Assembly (NCBI GenBank): GCA_044361315.1
Contig: JBIKJA010000007.1
Coordinates: 144,608 to 208,607, forward strand
Source of the DNA: Crocinitomix sp044361315
GTDB lineage: Bacteria; Bacteroidota; Bacteroidia; Flavobacteriales_D; Crocinitomicaceae
Direction of reading: 5' to 3'
Length of the DNA stretch: 64,000 nt
Shown: in pieces, positions 27,733 to 37,744 of the stretch
How positions within the stretch are numbered: position 1 is the stretch's first letter
How the letters are laid out: every line of letters begins with the position of its first letter
Notes under the pieces: model-generated
The model's database searches: none
Seen by the model: the letters and a program-made list of their open reading frames with translations, nothing else
What the model was told of the DNA's origin: nothing
Program-made: the position numbers and the translations under genes

Positions 27733-28449
27733 ATGAGTTACGATCATAATAATTACGAAGTAATTGACAATGATTCAAATTTGATTGAATTGTCACGATC
27801 CTTTTTTGCCAATGTATATAAATACATGTTTTTGGCTCTTTCAATTTCTGGCTTTTTAGCTTACATGTCAGCTAAGTCAGGTTGGTATTTAAGTGTTGCT
27901 TTCAACTCCACAGGACTTTCACCAATGGGGTACGTCATCATGTTTGCGCCTCTTGCCCTAGTATTATTGATTCAATTTCGCTATCAAAAAATGGCTTTTA
28001 TCAGTGTGATGGGATTATTTATCCTTTACTCAGTTTTAATTGGTGTGAGTTTAAGTTTCATCTTTTTACTCTATACTTCTGGGTCAATTGCCACTACGTT
28101 TTTTGTAACTGCTGGTGCTTTTGGAGGGATGGCGCTAATGGGCTATTATACAAAAACCGATTTGAGTAAAATGGGAAGTTTACTTTACATGCTTTTTATT
28201 GGAATGTTTATCGCGGGAATTGTAAATGTCTTTTTAGGAAGTGATACTATGGGCTACGTGATTTCCTTTTTAGGTTTGTTTGTTTTCACTGGATTGACAG
28301 CCTGGGAAATGCAACGAATGAAAGCCTTGGCAGTAAACACTTCTTTATCAGTTGAGGACAGAAAAAAGCAAGAATTAATGGGTGGTTTAACCCTATACAT
28401 GTTATTCATTAACTTGTTTTTATCGATTTTGAGATTCACGGGTGAATAA
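27733..28449 (+). CDS. Bax inhibitor-1 (YccA/YbhL) family membrane protein
   Basis: 238 residues with about seven membrane spans. Family features are FFANVYKYMFLALSISGF near the start, the GMALMGYYTKTDLSKMG segment and LYMLFINLFLSILRF at the C-terminus. Related bacterial proteins are pH-sensitive calcium leak channels or modulators of FtsH. Probably co-transcribed with the peptidase gene 29 nt downstream. Confidence 0.93.
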   Translation: MSYDHNNYEVIDNDSNLIELSRSFFANVYKYMFLALSISGFLAYMSAKSGWYLSVAFNSTGLSPMGYVIMFAPLALVLLIQFRYQKMAFISVMGLFILYSVLIGVSLSFIFLLYTSGSIATTFFVTAGAFGGMALMGYYTKTDLSKMGSLLYMLFIGMFIAGIVNVFLGSDTMGYVISFLGLFVFTGLTAWEMQRMKALAVNTSLSVEDRKKQELMGGLTLYMLFINLFLSILRFTGE

Positions 28450-28478
28450 TTTTTACAAACGTTAATTACAATAAAAAG

Positions 28479-29192
28479 ATGGGAGAAGGAATGGCAACGT
28501 TTTATTGGGGACCAATGATCATTGGGGGTGTTTTTATGCTCATCAGTTGGTTGGTAGGAAATACTCTAAAACGTAAGTTTGAGAAATATTCGAAGGTTCA
28601 ATTGGCGAATCGAATGACGGGTAAACAAGTGGCCGAAAAAATGTTGCGTGATAATGGGATTTATGATGTAAAGGTGATCGCAGTACCTGGTCAATTAACC
28701 GATCATTATCACCCAATTCATAAAACAGTGAATTTGAGTGAGGCGGTGTATAATCATGCAAACGCTGCGGCTGTAGCTGTGGCTGCCCACGAATGTGGAC
28801 ATGCCGTTCAGCATGCGAATGCCTACAAACCGCTTGAGTTGCGTTCGAAACTGGTTCCAATTCAAAATGCGAGTGGTATGATCATGAATATTATCGTGAT
28901 AGCAATGGCTTTTGCGGGTGGGATTTTAGGAGCGTATGTGCCAACATTAATTTATGTTATTATTGCAGCCCAAGCCGCCATTACTTTATTTGCTTTGGTT
29001 ACCTTACCAGTCGAATTTGATGCGAGTAAACGGGCCTTGGCTTGGATTAACAGCAATGGAATTGTAACCGCTTCGGAATACGACGGCGCAAAAGATGCCT
29101 TAAAATGGGCAGCAATGACCTATGTAGTGGCTGCACTTGCCGCTGTTGCAACCTTGGTTTATTGGATCATCGTTTTGTTAAATCGACGCTAA
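28479..29192 (+). CDS. YugP-type zinc metallopeptidase
   Basis: Membrane zinc peptidase of the YugP family (peptidase_MA-like), 237 residues. The zinc motif HECGH lies in VAAHECGHAVQHAN, preceded by QLTDHYHPIHKTVNLSEAVYN. It has one N-terminal and several C-terminal membrane segments and the VEFDASKRALAWI stretch usual in the family. The substrate is not known. It ends shortly before a strong terminator. Confidence 0.92.
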   Translation: MGEGMATFYWGPMIIGGVFMLISWLVGNTLKRKFEKYSKVQLANRMTGKQVAEKMLRDNGIYDVKVIAVPGQLTDHYHPIHKTVNLSEAVYNHANAAAVAVAAHECGHAVQHANAYKPLELRSKLVPIQNASGMIMNIIVIAMAFAGGILGAYVPTLIYVIIAAQAAITLFALVTLPVEFDASKRALAWINSNGIVTASEYDGAKDALKWAAMTYVVAALAAVATLVYWIIVLLNRR

Positions 29193-29209
29193 TCGAATTT
29201 TAAAATTTT

Positions 29210-29248
29210 GAAAAACGCTCCATGTAAATTGGGGCGTTTTTCGTTTTT
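29210..29248 (+). terminator. Rho-independent terminator
   Basis: 12-bp stem (29210-29221 with 29231-29242, one T-G wobble), 9-nt loop, then a T stretch. Confidence 0.85.
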
Positions 29249-29275
29249 AGACGTTTAATTAGTTTTTAAAATCCT

Positions 29276-29283
29276 TACCTTTG
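29276..29283 (+). promoter_or_regulatory. Candidate -7 element, hutU
   Basis: TACCTTTG matches TAnnTTTG, 16 bases upstream of the start codon and after the preceding terminator. Confidence 0.5.
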
Positions 29284-29299
29284 GACCAAATGAAATGGT

Positions 29300-31303
29300 A
29301 TGACAAACGAAGCATTTAAACAAGACATTATTCAAGGAATTCCTTCGGTAATTCCACCTAAAAAAGAATATGATCCCACCATCAACCATGCGCCAAAAAG
29401 AAAAGAAATTTTGTCGTTGGAAGAAAAAAAATTGGCGGTAAGAAATGCTTTGCGTTATTTTCCAGCTCATCAACACCAAGAGTTGGCAAAAGATTTTGCA
29501 GAAGAATTAACAACTTATGGGCGAATTTATATGTATCGCTACCGCCCAGATTATAAAATTTATGCACGCCCCATTGATGAATATCCTGGAAAATGTTTGC
29601 AAGCCAAAGCTATTATGGCAATGATTCATAACAACTTGGACTATGCCGTGGCTCAACATCCACATGAATTAATTACCTATGGTGGAAATGGAGCCGTGTT
29701 TCAAAATTGGGCACAATATCGCTTGGCCATGCAATACCTCTCCGAAATGACCGAAGAGCAAACCTTGACCATGTATTCAGGACATCCCATGGGATTATTT
29801 CCGTCGCATAAAGATGCCCCAAGGGTGGTTGTCACAAATGGTATGGTAATTCCTAATTATTCAAAACCAGATGATTGGGAGAAAATGAACGCCCTTGGTG
29901 TGAGTCAATATGGACAAATGACCGCAGGTTCGTACATGTACATTGGTCCACAAGGAATTGTGCATGGAACAACCATCACGGTGTTAAATGCTTGCCGTAA
30001 AATAGCAGGCGATGGAACAACGCGCGGAAAACTCTTTGTCACTGCCGGTTTAGGTGGAATGAGTGGCGCGCAGCCAAAGGCAGGAAATATTGCAGGGGTC
30101 ATTTCGGTGACAGCAGAAGTTAATCCAAAAGCAACCCACACCCGACACAGTCAAGGTTGGGTAGATGAAGTGATTACCGATTTGGATGCGCTGTGTGTTC
30201 GTGTGCGTTCGGCTAAAGCGGCCAAAGAAGTTGTATCGATTGCCTATCAAGGAAATGTGGTGGATGTTTGGGAAAAGTTTGATCAAGAAAATATTTATAT
30301 CGACCTTGGATCCGATCAAACTTCGCTCCACAACCCTTGGGCAGGTGGCTATTACCCAGTTGGTCTATCTTTCGAAGAGGCGAATGAAATGATGGCAAAT
30401 AATCCTGCCTTGTTTAAAGTTAAAATTCAGGAAACGCTTAACCGACACGCCAATGCGGTAAATAATCATGCTGCCAAAGGCACCTACTTTTTTGATTATG
30501 GTAATGCTTTTCTATTAGAAGCTAGTCGTGCTGGTGCGGATGTAATGGCGCCAAATGGGATTGATTTTAAATATCCTTCGTATGTGCAAGACATTATGGG
30601 ACCTATGTGTTTTGATTACGGCTTTGGGCCGTTCAGATGGGTGTGTATGTCTGAAAAAGCAGAAGATTTAGCTGTGACAGATCAATTGGCCTGTGACGTT
30701 TTAGAAGAGATTCAGCAAGGTGCGCCAACAGAAATCCAACAACAAATGGCGGATAATATCCATTGGATTAAAGGCGCACAAGAAAATAAATTGGTCGTAG
30801 GTTCACAAGCACGAATTTTATATGCCGATTCGGAAGGGCGAATTAAAATAGCTTTGGCTTTTAACAAAGCAATCAAAGAAGGCAAAATTGGTCCAGTTGT
30901 TTTAGGAAGAGATCATCACGACGTGTCTGGTACCGATTCACCATTTCGTGAAACATCGAATATTTATGACGGATCAAAATTCACTGCTGATATGGCGATA
31001 CAAAACGTAATTGGCGATGGATTTAGAGGGGCAACTTGGATTTCGATTCACAACGGCGGTGGAGTTGGTTGGGGAGAAGTTATCAATGGAGGTTTTGGAA
31101 TGCTGCTGGATGGAAGTGAAGATGCCGATCGTCGTTTACAAATGATGTTGCATTGGGATGTAAACAACGGAATTTCAAGAAGAAGTTGGGCACGGAACGA
31201 AGGCGCCGTTTTTGCCATTAAACGAGAAATGGAACGCACCCCAACTTTAAAAGTCACCTTACCTAATTTGGTGGATGATCAATTGATTGAAGGCCTTTTT
31301 TAA
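29300..31303 (+). CDS. hutU: Urocanate hydratase
   Basis: NAD-dependent enzyme that converts urocanate to 4-imidazolone-5-propionate in histidine breakdown. Characteristic stretches: ITYGGNGAVFQNWAQYRL, TMYSGHPMGLFPSH, GQMTAGSYMYIGPQGIVHGT, GLGGMSGAQPKA, FDYGNAFLLEASRAGAD and WISIHNGGGVGWGEV. With 667 residues it belongs to the long form, not the roughly 555-residue form of Bacillus and Pseudomonas. No other hut gene is nearby, and it has its own promoter-like element. Confidence 0.97.
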   Translation: MTNEAFKQDIIQGIPSVIPPKKEYDPTINHAPKRKEILSLEEKKLAVRNALRYFPAHQHQELAKDFAEELTTYGRIYMYRYRPDYKIYARPIDEYPGKCLQAKAIMAMIHNNLDYAVAQHPHELITYGGNGAVFQNWAQYRLAMQYLSEMTEEQTLTMYSGHPMGLFPSHKDAPRVVVTNGMVIPNYSKPDDWEKMNALGVSQYGQMTAGSYMYIGPQGIVHGTTITVLNACRKIAGDGTTRGKLFVTAGLGGMSGAQPKAGNIAGVISVTAEVNPKATHTRHSQGWVDEVITDLDALCVRVRSAKAAKEVVSIAYQGNVVDVWEKFDQENIYIDLGSDQTSLHNPWAGGYYPVGLSFEEANEMMANNPALFKVKIQETLNRHANAVNNHAAKGTYFFDYGNAFLLEASRAGADVMAPNGIDFKYPSYVQDIMGPMCFDYGFGPFRWVCMSEKAEDLAVTDQLACDVLEEIQQGAPTEIQQQMADNIHWIKGAQENKLVVGSQARILYADSEGRIKIALAFNKAIKEGKIGPVVLGRDHHDVSGTDSPFRETSNIYDGSKFTADMAIQNVIGDGFRGATWISIHNGGGVGWGEVINGGFGMLLDGSEDADRRLQMMLHWDVNNGISRRSWARNEGAVFAIKREMERTPTLKVTLPNLVDDQLIEGLF

Positions 31304-31306
31304 CGC

Positions 31307-31969
31307 TTACTTTTCGTTGGCTAGTGCGAAAAGTTGATCAAGTTCATAGATTTTATTCGAATTTTTATCCAATTTACACGCATTGATCATCGCTTTGGCG
31401 ACAACACGATCCTTTATCGGACGATATTTTCGTAAACCAGGAATCCATGTAACGCCATACATTATTGGGGTAAAAATTTTCTCTGCCCATCTAAATTCAT
31501 GTCTATTTCCAACCAACATGGAGGGACGAAGAATTGCCACGTGTTTGAAACCTAATTTTTGAACCGCTTCATCCAATTCACCTTTCATTTTTGGATAAAA
31601 CAGATTCGATTGAGCATTTGCTCCTGCAGACGATAATAAGATAAATTGAGGTGTTTGATTTTCAAAAGCGAATTTTGCGCTTAAAAATTGCATGTTATAA
31701 TCGATGGCATATTGATTTTCCTTGCTTCCTGCCGTTTTTAGCGTCGTTCCCAAAGTTGAAAATAAAACATCACCCACAAATAAGGCTTTGGATTCTTCAA
31801 TTTTAGTAAAATCAATGAGGTACTCACGCAATTTTGGATGTTGAAGCCCCGTTTTTTTTCGTGCGATGACACTTACTTCGGAGAAAGTAGGATCTTCCAA
31901 CAATTGAATCAAAAGGGCCTTTCCAATTAAACCGGTGGCACCAATTAACAAAGCTTTTTTAATGGACAT
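31307..31969 (-). CDS. NAD(P)-binding epimerase/reductase-like protein
   Basis: Rossmann-fold protein of the atypical SDR group related to HTATIP2/YwnB (start ALLIGATGLIGKALL, then DVLFSTLGTTLKTAGSKE, FILLSSAGANAQS and VAILRPSMLVG). 220 residues. I chose the ATG at 31969 because the nucleotide-binding motif follows at once; the frame runs up to 32005. It overlaps the trmH gene by 11 nt and is co-directional, so the two are likely coupled. The substrate is unknown. Confidence 0.82.
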   Translation of the reverse strand: MSIKKALLIGATGLIGKALLIQLLEDPTFSEVSVIARKKTGLQHPKLREYLIDFTKIEESKALFVGDVLFSTLGTTLKTAGSKENQYAIDYNMQFLSAKFAFENQTPQFILLSSAGANAQSNLFYPKMKGELDEAVQKLGFKHVAILRPSMLVGNRHEFRWAEKIFTPIMYGVTWIPGLRKYRPIKDRVVAKAMINACKLDKNSNKIYELDQLFALANEK

Positions 31970-32507
31970 TATTTTTGATTTTACTGAAAATATCCCACAC
32001 CACAATTCCGGTGCAAACTGAAATATTTAACGAGTGTTTAGTACCAATTTGAGGCACTTCAATCACACCTTTACACGCATCAATCACCTCTTGCTGAACG
32101 CCATTTACTTCATTCCCCATGACTAAGGCAATTTTAACACCTTTTTTGGGCGAAAATTCGTCCAAGAAAACCGAATTTTTAGCTTGTTCGATGGCGAAAG
32201 TTTCTACCCCATCTTCATTCAACCTCAAAATCAAATCAGTGGTATCTTCTTCATATTCCCAAACTACAGATTCGGTGGCGCCAAGTGCTGTTTTTTGAAT
32301 GTCACGATGAGGAGGTTGGGCAGTAATCCCGCATAAATAAATCTTCTCCACCCGAAAAGCATCCGCCGTGCGAAAAACAGAACCTATATTATTCAAACTT
32401 CGAATATTATCTAACACTAGAATTAAGGGAGTTTTATCCGCCTCTTTAAATTCTTCTAACGAAATCCGACTAAGTTCGGCAAGTTTAAGCTTTTTGCGTA
32501 AAGACAT
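31959..32507 (-). CDS. TrmH/SpoU-family RNA 2'-O-methyltransferase
   Basis: SPOUT methyltransferase, 182 residues. SpoU motifs are visible: LDNIRSLNNIGSVFRTADAF (motif 1), KIALVMGNEVNGV (motif 2) and IPQIGTKHSLNISVC-like (PQIGTKHSLNISVCTGI, motif 3). It methylates ribose in tRNA or rRNA using S-adenosylmethionine. Without the extra N-terminal domain of RlmB, a tRNA target is plausible but not proven. Confidence 0.9.
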   Translation of the reverse strand: MSLRKKLKLAELSRISLEEFKEADKTPLILVLDNIRSLNNIGSVFRTADAFRVEKIYLCGITAQPPHRDIQKTALGATESVVWEYEEDTTDLILRLNEDGVETFAIEQAKNSVFLDEFSPKKGVKIALVMGNEVNGVQQEVIDACKGVIEVPQIGTKHSLNISVCTGIVVWDIFSKIKNNVH

Positions 32508-32642
32508 GACACAAAGATATAAAATTCAGAGACGCCAATAAGCTTTATATGTAGGTTCAGCAAATTAAGGATGCATTTTTAAATTGACTAGATTCACTTT
32601 AGTGCCAAAACCAAACTAATTCGATATTGCTGCGACAGAATT

Positions 32643-35600
32643 CTATTTCAAAATCGTCACGTGTCCTTCAAATGTGTAACGTTCACCATTGGTTGAATCA
32701 CCGAACTCTACACGCCAAATATAAACACCATCTTCAACTAATAATTCAAGGTATTTACCATTCCAACCAGCGTTGATATCGTACGTATCATAAATTACTT
32801 CTCCCCAACGGTTAAAAATTTTCATATTAAAATCAGCTGGATTAATACGGCCAGTAAAAGACGGATTGAACACATCATTCATTCCATCTCCATTAGGTGT
32901 GAAGATATTTGGAACATAAAAAATAAGTTGATCTTGATAAACAATCGTTGCATACGCTGTATCGGCACAACCTAAATCGTTGGTAGCAATTAATACCACT
33001 TCATAAACACCACCTAGTGCTTCAGGGTACAAATGAGATGGTTCAAATTCAGTTGAACTTGCGCCGTCATCTCCAAAACTCCAAAAATAAGTAGTGGCAT
33101 GGTCTGACGTATTATCAAATGTCACCAAGGTATTGGAAATAGAAATTTGAGAAGGCAAGGCTGTAAAATCTGCAATAGGTACAGGAATTACTGTGATATA
33201 ATCTGAAAAAGTTTCGGTCGTTGTACATCCGTTAGCAGTAACTGTCAACGAAACATCAAACGTTCCTTCTGCATAAACGTGTAACACATCGCCGCAACCA
33301 GTTTCACTACTTCCATCGCCAAAATTCCACAAACAATCATCACCTAAAGGTGCAGATAAATTGGTGAAAGCAACAGACATCGGTTCGCAACCGTACACCT
33401 GATTCGCTTCAAAATTAACTACAGGATAAGCACGAATATTGATCAAAACAGTGTCAGAAACAGAAGGGCAAGTACCGTTAATTACTGTCCAAACAAGTGT
33501 TGTCGTTCCGCTGAATAGGTCGCTCACGGAAGTTGTTGGATCAGTGATGTCTAAAATCGTTGGAGCACCTGGTCCAGCAACATAAGTCCATTCGCCTGTT
33601 GCTGTCCCAAGAGGAGCATTTCCAATAATATCTGTCGATTCCACTTCGCACAAATCTTGGTCTAATCCAGCGTTTGCTGTTGGCATATTAAACACTTGGA
33701 CCAAAATAGTATCTTTTGCTGGTGCGCATGATCCTTTAGAGACTGTCCAAACAAAATAGTATTCTCCCTCAACTAAACCTGAAACCGAGCTAAACGGTGA
33801 GGTAGCATCTGAAAAAGTCACCGCTCCCGGACCAGATTCCATAGTCCATAAACCCGAAGAAAGTGCATCGAATATATTTCCTTCTAAATCAGCCGCAGTT
33901 TCATCGCATAAAGATTGGTCATCGCCAGCATCACTTGTTGGAAATTCAAATACATTGATCAAAACGGTATCAGCCGCTGAGGTACATGTTCCATTGCTAA
34001 CCGTCCAAATTAGTTCATAAGTTCCTTCAACCAAACCACCAATTGCTGTGTTTGGATTTGTTGGATCAGCAAATCCTGGTGCGCCAGGACCAGAAGCCAT
34101 TGTCCAAAGACCAGTTGCTGTTCCAATGGGAGCGATTCCTTCTAAAACAGTAGAATAACTGTCACACAACTCTTGGTCAGGGCCAGCGTTGGCGGAAGGT
34201 TGATCGTACACCGTCACTAGCAGGGTATCGGATACAGTTGGACAATTGCCATTGCCAACTGTCCAAACAAATGTATATGTTCCTTCAATCAAATCTGAAA
34301 CATCGGTAGTTGGTATGGAATCTACTTCGAAAGTAACTATCCCAGGACCCGCAGCCATTGTCCACAAACCACTCCCTGTAATTAAAGGAGTATTTCCAAC
34401 CAATGTGGTTGCATTGGTATCACATAATTCTTGATCAAGACCTGCATTACTAGTTGGCATGACATGCACAGTCACTAACACAGAGTCATTGTCTTCACAA
34501 CCCGAAATATCTGCTCCAACTAATTCATACATTGCTGTTGCAGCAGGAATAAAAGCTACACTATCTAATACGCCAGAATCCCAGGTATAACTTGCTACTT
34601 CAGGAGGACCAGTTCCATAAAGGATGACTTCATCTCCTTCACATACCTCTAAATCTGGACCTGCATCAACTTGGAATTCAAAATTAAACCCTGCATAATA
34701 TGCACCAGCACCAGCATTTCCGTTCACTGAAATATAACCAGCTGCCATTGCGCCGGTTGATTGGATTTTGACATCGCCCCCCATACTCACTTTGTAAGTT
34801 TGCCAATCAGGCAAGCCTAAAACTGCCTGAGGCCCTGCGGATGCTGGCAACCCAGAACCATTAATCGTCACTGCCGAGCCGGAGGCAGTTATAATGTATA
34901 AAATTCCTGAAAACACCGTTGGGCCAATCCTATCAATGTCAGGAATTGCGTCAATTTCACGGGTAAGGTAACAAGCCAAAGGAGGAATAAAATTAAACTC
35001 ACTTGTGGCAGAACTTGTATTTGCGGCTGTCGCTTGAAAAACATAAACTGGTTGGGACGAACGAATCCCCATATTATCATGTAAAGGGCCAGCGTAATAA
35101 GATTCAGGAATCAGGTAATAATCTCCTTCATTTAAGGTGGTTACTGGTGCAACAATGTTATTCAAAAAAATGTTCGTTCCATCTGTAATTGCAACCACCA
35201 ATGGTCGTTCAAGCACAGTGCCACCGCCACCAGCAACCACTGCATGCTCTTTCCCAAGCAAAGCGGTTGGCACAATTTGCACCATTCCTGCATCTTGAAA
35301 TCCTTCGGGACTAATTGAACCCAAATAATTTCCTGTATTTACAACAATATTTTTTGTGGCGGTGATTTTGGCGCCAATAAATCCAGTCATGTTGACTACC
35401 GAAGTAGTTGTGTAGCCCGTTAAAACGAAACAATCTCCAGCATTCATGAAGAAGGTTAATGCATCAGCATAAATTGGCCCTGGTCCACTTTGAAAAACTA
35501 CTCCAGGATTATATCCGTTTACAGTGACAATTGTTCCATTTTCTGTTGCCATTACCGAGGTGACAAAATTCCGATTGTTATTTGAAACCACTTGAGGCAT

Positions 35601-36077
35601 ACTACCAGCATAAAAAACTTTTCCCAGTGCTGCTCTTCCCTTACATGCCACCGAAGTGGCATGATTAGCAGCTTTCATTCGAACATTACAATAAAAATCA
35701 TAAGGAGCACTCGCTATAAATCCACTAGCTTTTAAGACAACTGCGCAACTATCAATTGGCACTGCAGTATTTGTTGCTGGTGATTGTCCAACTCCAAGTA
35801 AAATTGAATTTGGATTATCTTTAGAAATGGTTACTGTACCAATCAAATTTCCAGCGCCATCAACAATTGTTACGTCAAAAGGAGTAACCTCGGGTGTACT
35901 TAGATAAGCGTATTGTTCAGCTATTTGACTGTTTTGACGGCAATGTACCGGTGGAAAATAATGAATAGAATCCAATTGCGCTTGTGATTCGTTTGAAACA
36001 CAGATAAAAAGAACAACCAAAAGCATTAACCTTTTAGTTAATCGATTGAGTAAAAAATTCAAAAAGCGGTTATTCAT
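32643..36077 (-). CDS. Large surface protein: IgGFc-binding-like domain, PKD domains, T9SS type B sorting domain
   Basis: 1144 residues. Signal peptide (LMLLVVLFICVSNESQAQ), an IgGFc-binding-like region at about residues 120-440 (FVLTGYTTTSVVNMTGFIGA, GMVQIVPTALLGKEHAV), then four repeats of about 83 residues that each start like NAGLDQELCD, two PKD domains (LWNFGDGSSETGC and YFWSFGDDGAS) and a gliding-motility-associated C-terminal domain (IFTPNGDGMNDVF, FNRWGEVIY, GVYIWRVEF). The last is the type B signal for T9SS export. Likely a cell-surface adhesin; ligand unknown. Confidence 0.88.
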   Translation of the reverse strand: MNNRFLNFLLNRLTKRLMLLVVLFICVSNESQAQLDSIHYFPPVHCRQNSQIAEQYAYLSTPEVTPFDVTIVDGAGNLIGTVTISKDNPNSILLGVGQSPATNTAVPIDSCAVVLKASGFIASAPYDFYCNVRMKAANHATSVACKGRAALGKVFYAGSMPQVVSNNNRNFVTSVMATENGTIVTVNGYNPGVVFQSGPGPIYADALTFFMNAGDCFVLTGYTTTSVVNMTGFIGAKITATKNIVVNTGNYLGSISPEGFQDAGMVQIVPTALLGKEHAVVAGGGGTVLERPLVVAITDGTNIFLNNIVAPVTTLNEGDYYLIPESYYAGPLHDNMGIRSSQPVYVFQATAANTSSATSEFNFIPPLACYLTREIDAIPDIDRIGPTVFSGILYIITASGSAVTINGSGLPASAGPQAVLGLPDWQTYKVSMGGDVKIQSTGAMAAGYISVNGNAGAGAYYAGFNFEFQVDAGPDLEVCEGDEVILYGTGPPEVASYTWDSGVLDSVAFIPAATAMYELVGADISGCEDNDSVLVTVHVMPTSNAGLDQELCDTNATTLVGNTPLITGSGLWTMAAGPGIVTFEVDSIPTTDVSDLIEGTYTFVWTVGNGNCPTVSDTLLVTVYDQPSANAGPDQELCDSYSTVLEGIAPIGTATGLWTMASGPGAPGFADPTNPNTAIGGLVEGTYELIWTVSNGTCTSAADTVLINVFEFPTSDAGDDQSLCDETAADLEGNIFDALSSGLWTMESGPGAVTFSDATSPFSSVSGLVEGEYYFVWTVSKGSCAPAKDTILVQVFNMPTANAGLDQDLCEVESTDIIGNAPLGTATGEWTYVAGPGAPTILDITDPTTSVSDLFSGTTTLVWTVINGTCPSVSDTVLINIRAYPVVNFEANQVYGCEPMSVAFTNLSAPLGDDCLWNFGDGSSETGCGDVLHVYAEGTFDVSLTVTANGCTTTETFSDYITVIPVPIADFTALPSQISISNTLVTFDNTSDHATTYFWSFGDDGASSTEFEPSHLYPEALGGVYEVVLIATNDLGCADTAYATIVYQDQLIFYVPNIFTPNGDGMNDVFNPSFTGRINPADFNMKIFNRWGEVIYDTYDINAGWNGKYLELLVEDGVYIWRVEFGDSTNGERYTFEGHVTILK

Positions 36078-36362
36078 AATAGTTTATTAAAGTCAGCAGC
36101 AGCTCAAAAGTTGAGAAAAGTACAATTATTTTCGCACATAACAATCCTTTTATTCAGTTTTTTAGACGAAAATAATAATGCATGGAAGCCTAAGAATCTA
36201 CCAAAAACTTTTTTTTAAATTAATTCTTGCGTTTTTTTCCGGAAAAAAACTTGTTTTAAAATAGCGAAACAAATTTTTGGCTCGTATTCACTTGATTGCT
36301 GAAATAAAATAACAATAAATTGGATTAAGAGACGTTGGTATTGAAATATTCAATTTTTTTTA

Positions 36363-37193
36363 ATGTCAAGGTTTAATTTTTCTTTCTTTATTATTTGCTT
36401 GACCTTGTTTATCAATTTAGGTCATTCTCAATCCTATAAAACATCTACAGAAATTGGGGTGTATGGAGGAGGATCTTATTACCTCGGTGATTTAAATTTA
36501 ACGCGACATTTTGTGGATTCCAAACCTGCATTTGGCCTCATTTATCGCTACAATTTATCGCTACGCCATTCATTTCGTGTGACAGGATTTTACGGAGGAG
36601 TGCAAGCTTCTGATGCAAATTCCAACGATCCTTTTCAAGTGAACCGAAATTTAAGTTTTAAATCTAATCTTCTTGAAATTGCAGTCGGGTACGAACTGTG
36701 CCTTGGTAAATACACGATTAATTCAATGAAGTATCCAATAAGTCCCTACTTTTTTTACCAAGTAGCTTATACTCGAATGAATCCAACTACAAATTTTGAA
36801 GGAAACGAAATTGCCTTGCAACCACTTGGAACCGAAGGTCAAGGAACAAGTGCAAATAACAAACGGCCATATAGTTTAAACCAATTAACTGTGCCACTTG
36901 GCTTGGGTGTAAAAATAACCTTAAAAAAACGCTGGGCCGTTTCGTTCGAATATGGTATCCGAAAAACATTTACGGATTATTTGGATGATGTTTCAGGGAA
37001 TTATGTGAATTCAGAAATCTTACGCGTTGAAAATGGTCCTTTAGCGGCTACCCTTGCCAACCGAAGTTTGAATACCGAGACAACAGTCAATCGGGGTAAT
37101 CCGAACAACAAAGATTGGTATGTTTTTTACGGATTTATGCTCACCTTCAAACCCTTCCAATACAACATTTGCAAGGATATCAAAGGCAATTAA
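36363..37193 (+). CDS. DUF6089-type outer-membrane protein
   Basis: 276 residues. Signal peptide (FSFFIICLTLFINLGHSQ), then EIGVYGGGSYYLGDLN, typical of the DUF6089 family of beta-barrel proteins in Bacteroidota, then alternating strands and a closing WYVFYGFMLTFKPF. The family function is not established. It ends tail to tail with the DUF420 gene, with a 4-nt overlap of the coding ends. Confidence 0.78.
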   Translation: MSRFNFSFFIICLTLFINLGHSQSYKTSTEIGVYGGGSYYLGDLNLTRHFVDSKPAFGLIYRYNLSLRHSFRVTGFYGGVQASDANSNDPFQVNRNLSFKSNLLEIAVGYELCLGKYTINSMKYPISPYFFYQVAYTRMNPTTNFEGNEIALQPLGTEGQGTSANNKRPYSLNQLTVPLGLGVKITLKKRWAVSFEYGIRKTFTDYLDDVSGNYVNSEILRVENGPLAATLANRSLNTETTVNRGNPNNKDWYVFYGFMLTFKPFQYNICKDIKGN

Positions 37194-37744
37194 ACATAAT
37201 AAGGGCTAATCATCAGATACACCACAACCCCAGAAATAGCCACGTATAACCAAATCGGAAAGGTAATCTTTGCCCATTTTCTGTGTGCCTCTACATTACC
37301 AGCCCATCCTTTTAAATAGGTGAATAATACCAAAGGAATCACAGCAATGCTCAATAAAATGTGAGAAATCAATAGGGTATAATAAATGATGGCTACCGCA
37401 CCAGTTCCTAAAAATTTAGTGGCATCGGAAGTTAAATGATAGGCTACATATCCAACTAAAAAAAGTAATGAACAGACAATTGCCAGTTTGATTAATAATT
37501 CGTGGCGTTTTCTATTCCCGTTTTTAATGCTAATCACGGCAAAAACTAATAAAACTGCTGTAATTCCGTTAATTGCTGCGTACGTTGGCGGTAAAAAACT
37601 CGTGTCAAAACCTTCAATTTTGTCTGTACTAAACAGCACGGCCACCACCACAGGAATGATAATCGATAAAACAATAAATAGCGGTTTGTATTTTTTTTCC
37701 AGTTCTGGACGGTATGCGATAGGAGCATTCATATTATTGGCCAT
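37190..37744 (-). CDS. DUF420 family membrane protein (oxidase assembly-related)
   Basis: 184 residues with about five membrane segments. Conserved features are GFDTSFLPPTYAAINGITAVLL, RKRHELLIKLA, YHLTSDATKFLG, ISHILLSIAVIPLVLFTY and EAHRKWAKITFPIWLYVAISGVVVYLM. DUF420 (CtaM-like) proteins take part in maturation of haem-copper oxidases in Gram-positive bacteria, and in Bacteroidota they sit beside SCO genes, as here with an 11-nt overlap. Confidence 0.88.
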   Translation of the reverse strand: MANNMNAPIAYRPELEKKYKPLFIVLSIIIPVVVAVLFSTDKIEGFDTSFLPPTYAAINGITAVLLVFAVISIKNGNRKRHELLIKLAIVCSLLFLVGYVAYHLTSDATKFLGTGAVAIIYYTLLISHILLSIAVIPLVLFTYLKGWAGNVEAHRKWAKITFPIWLYVAISGVVVYLMISPYYV

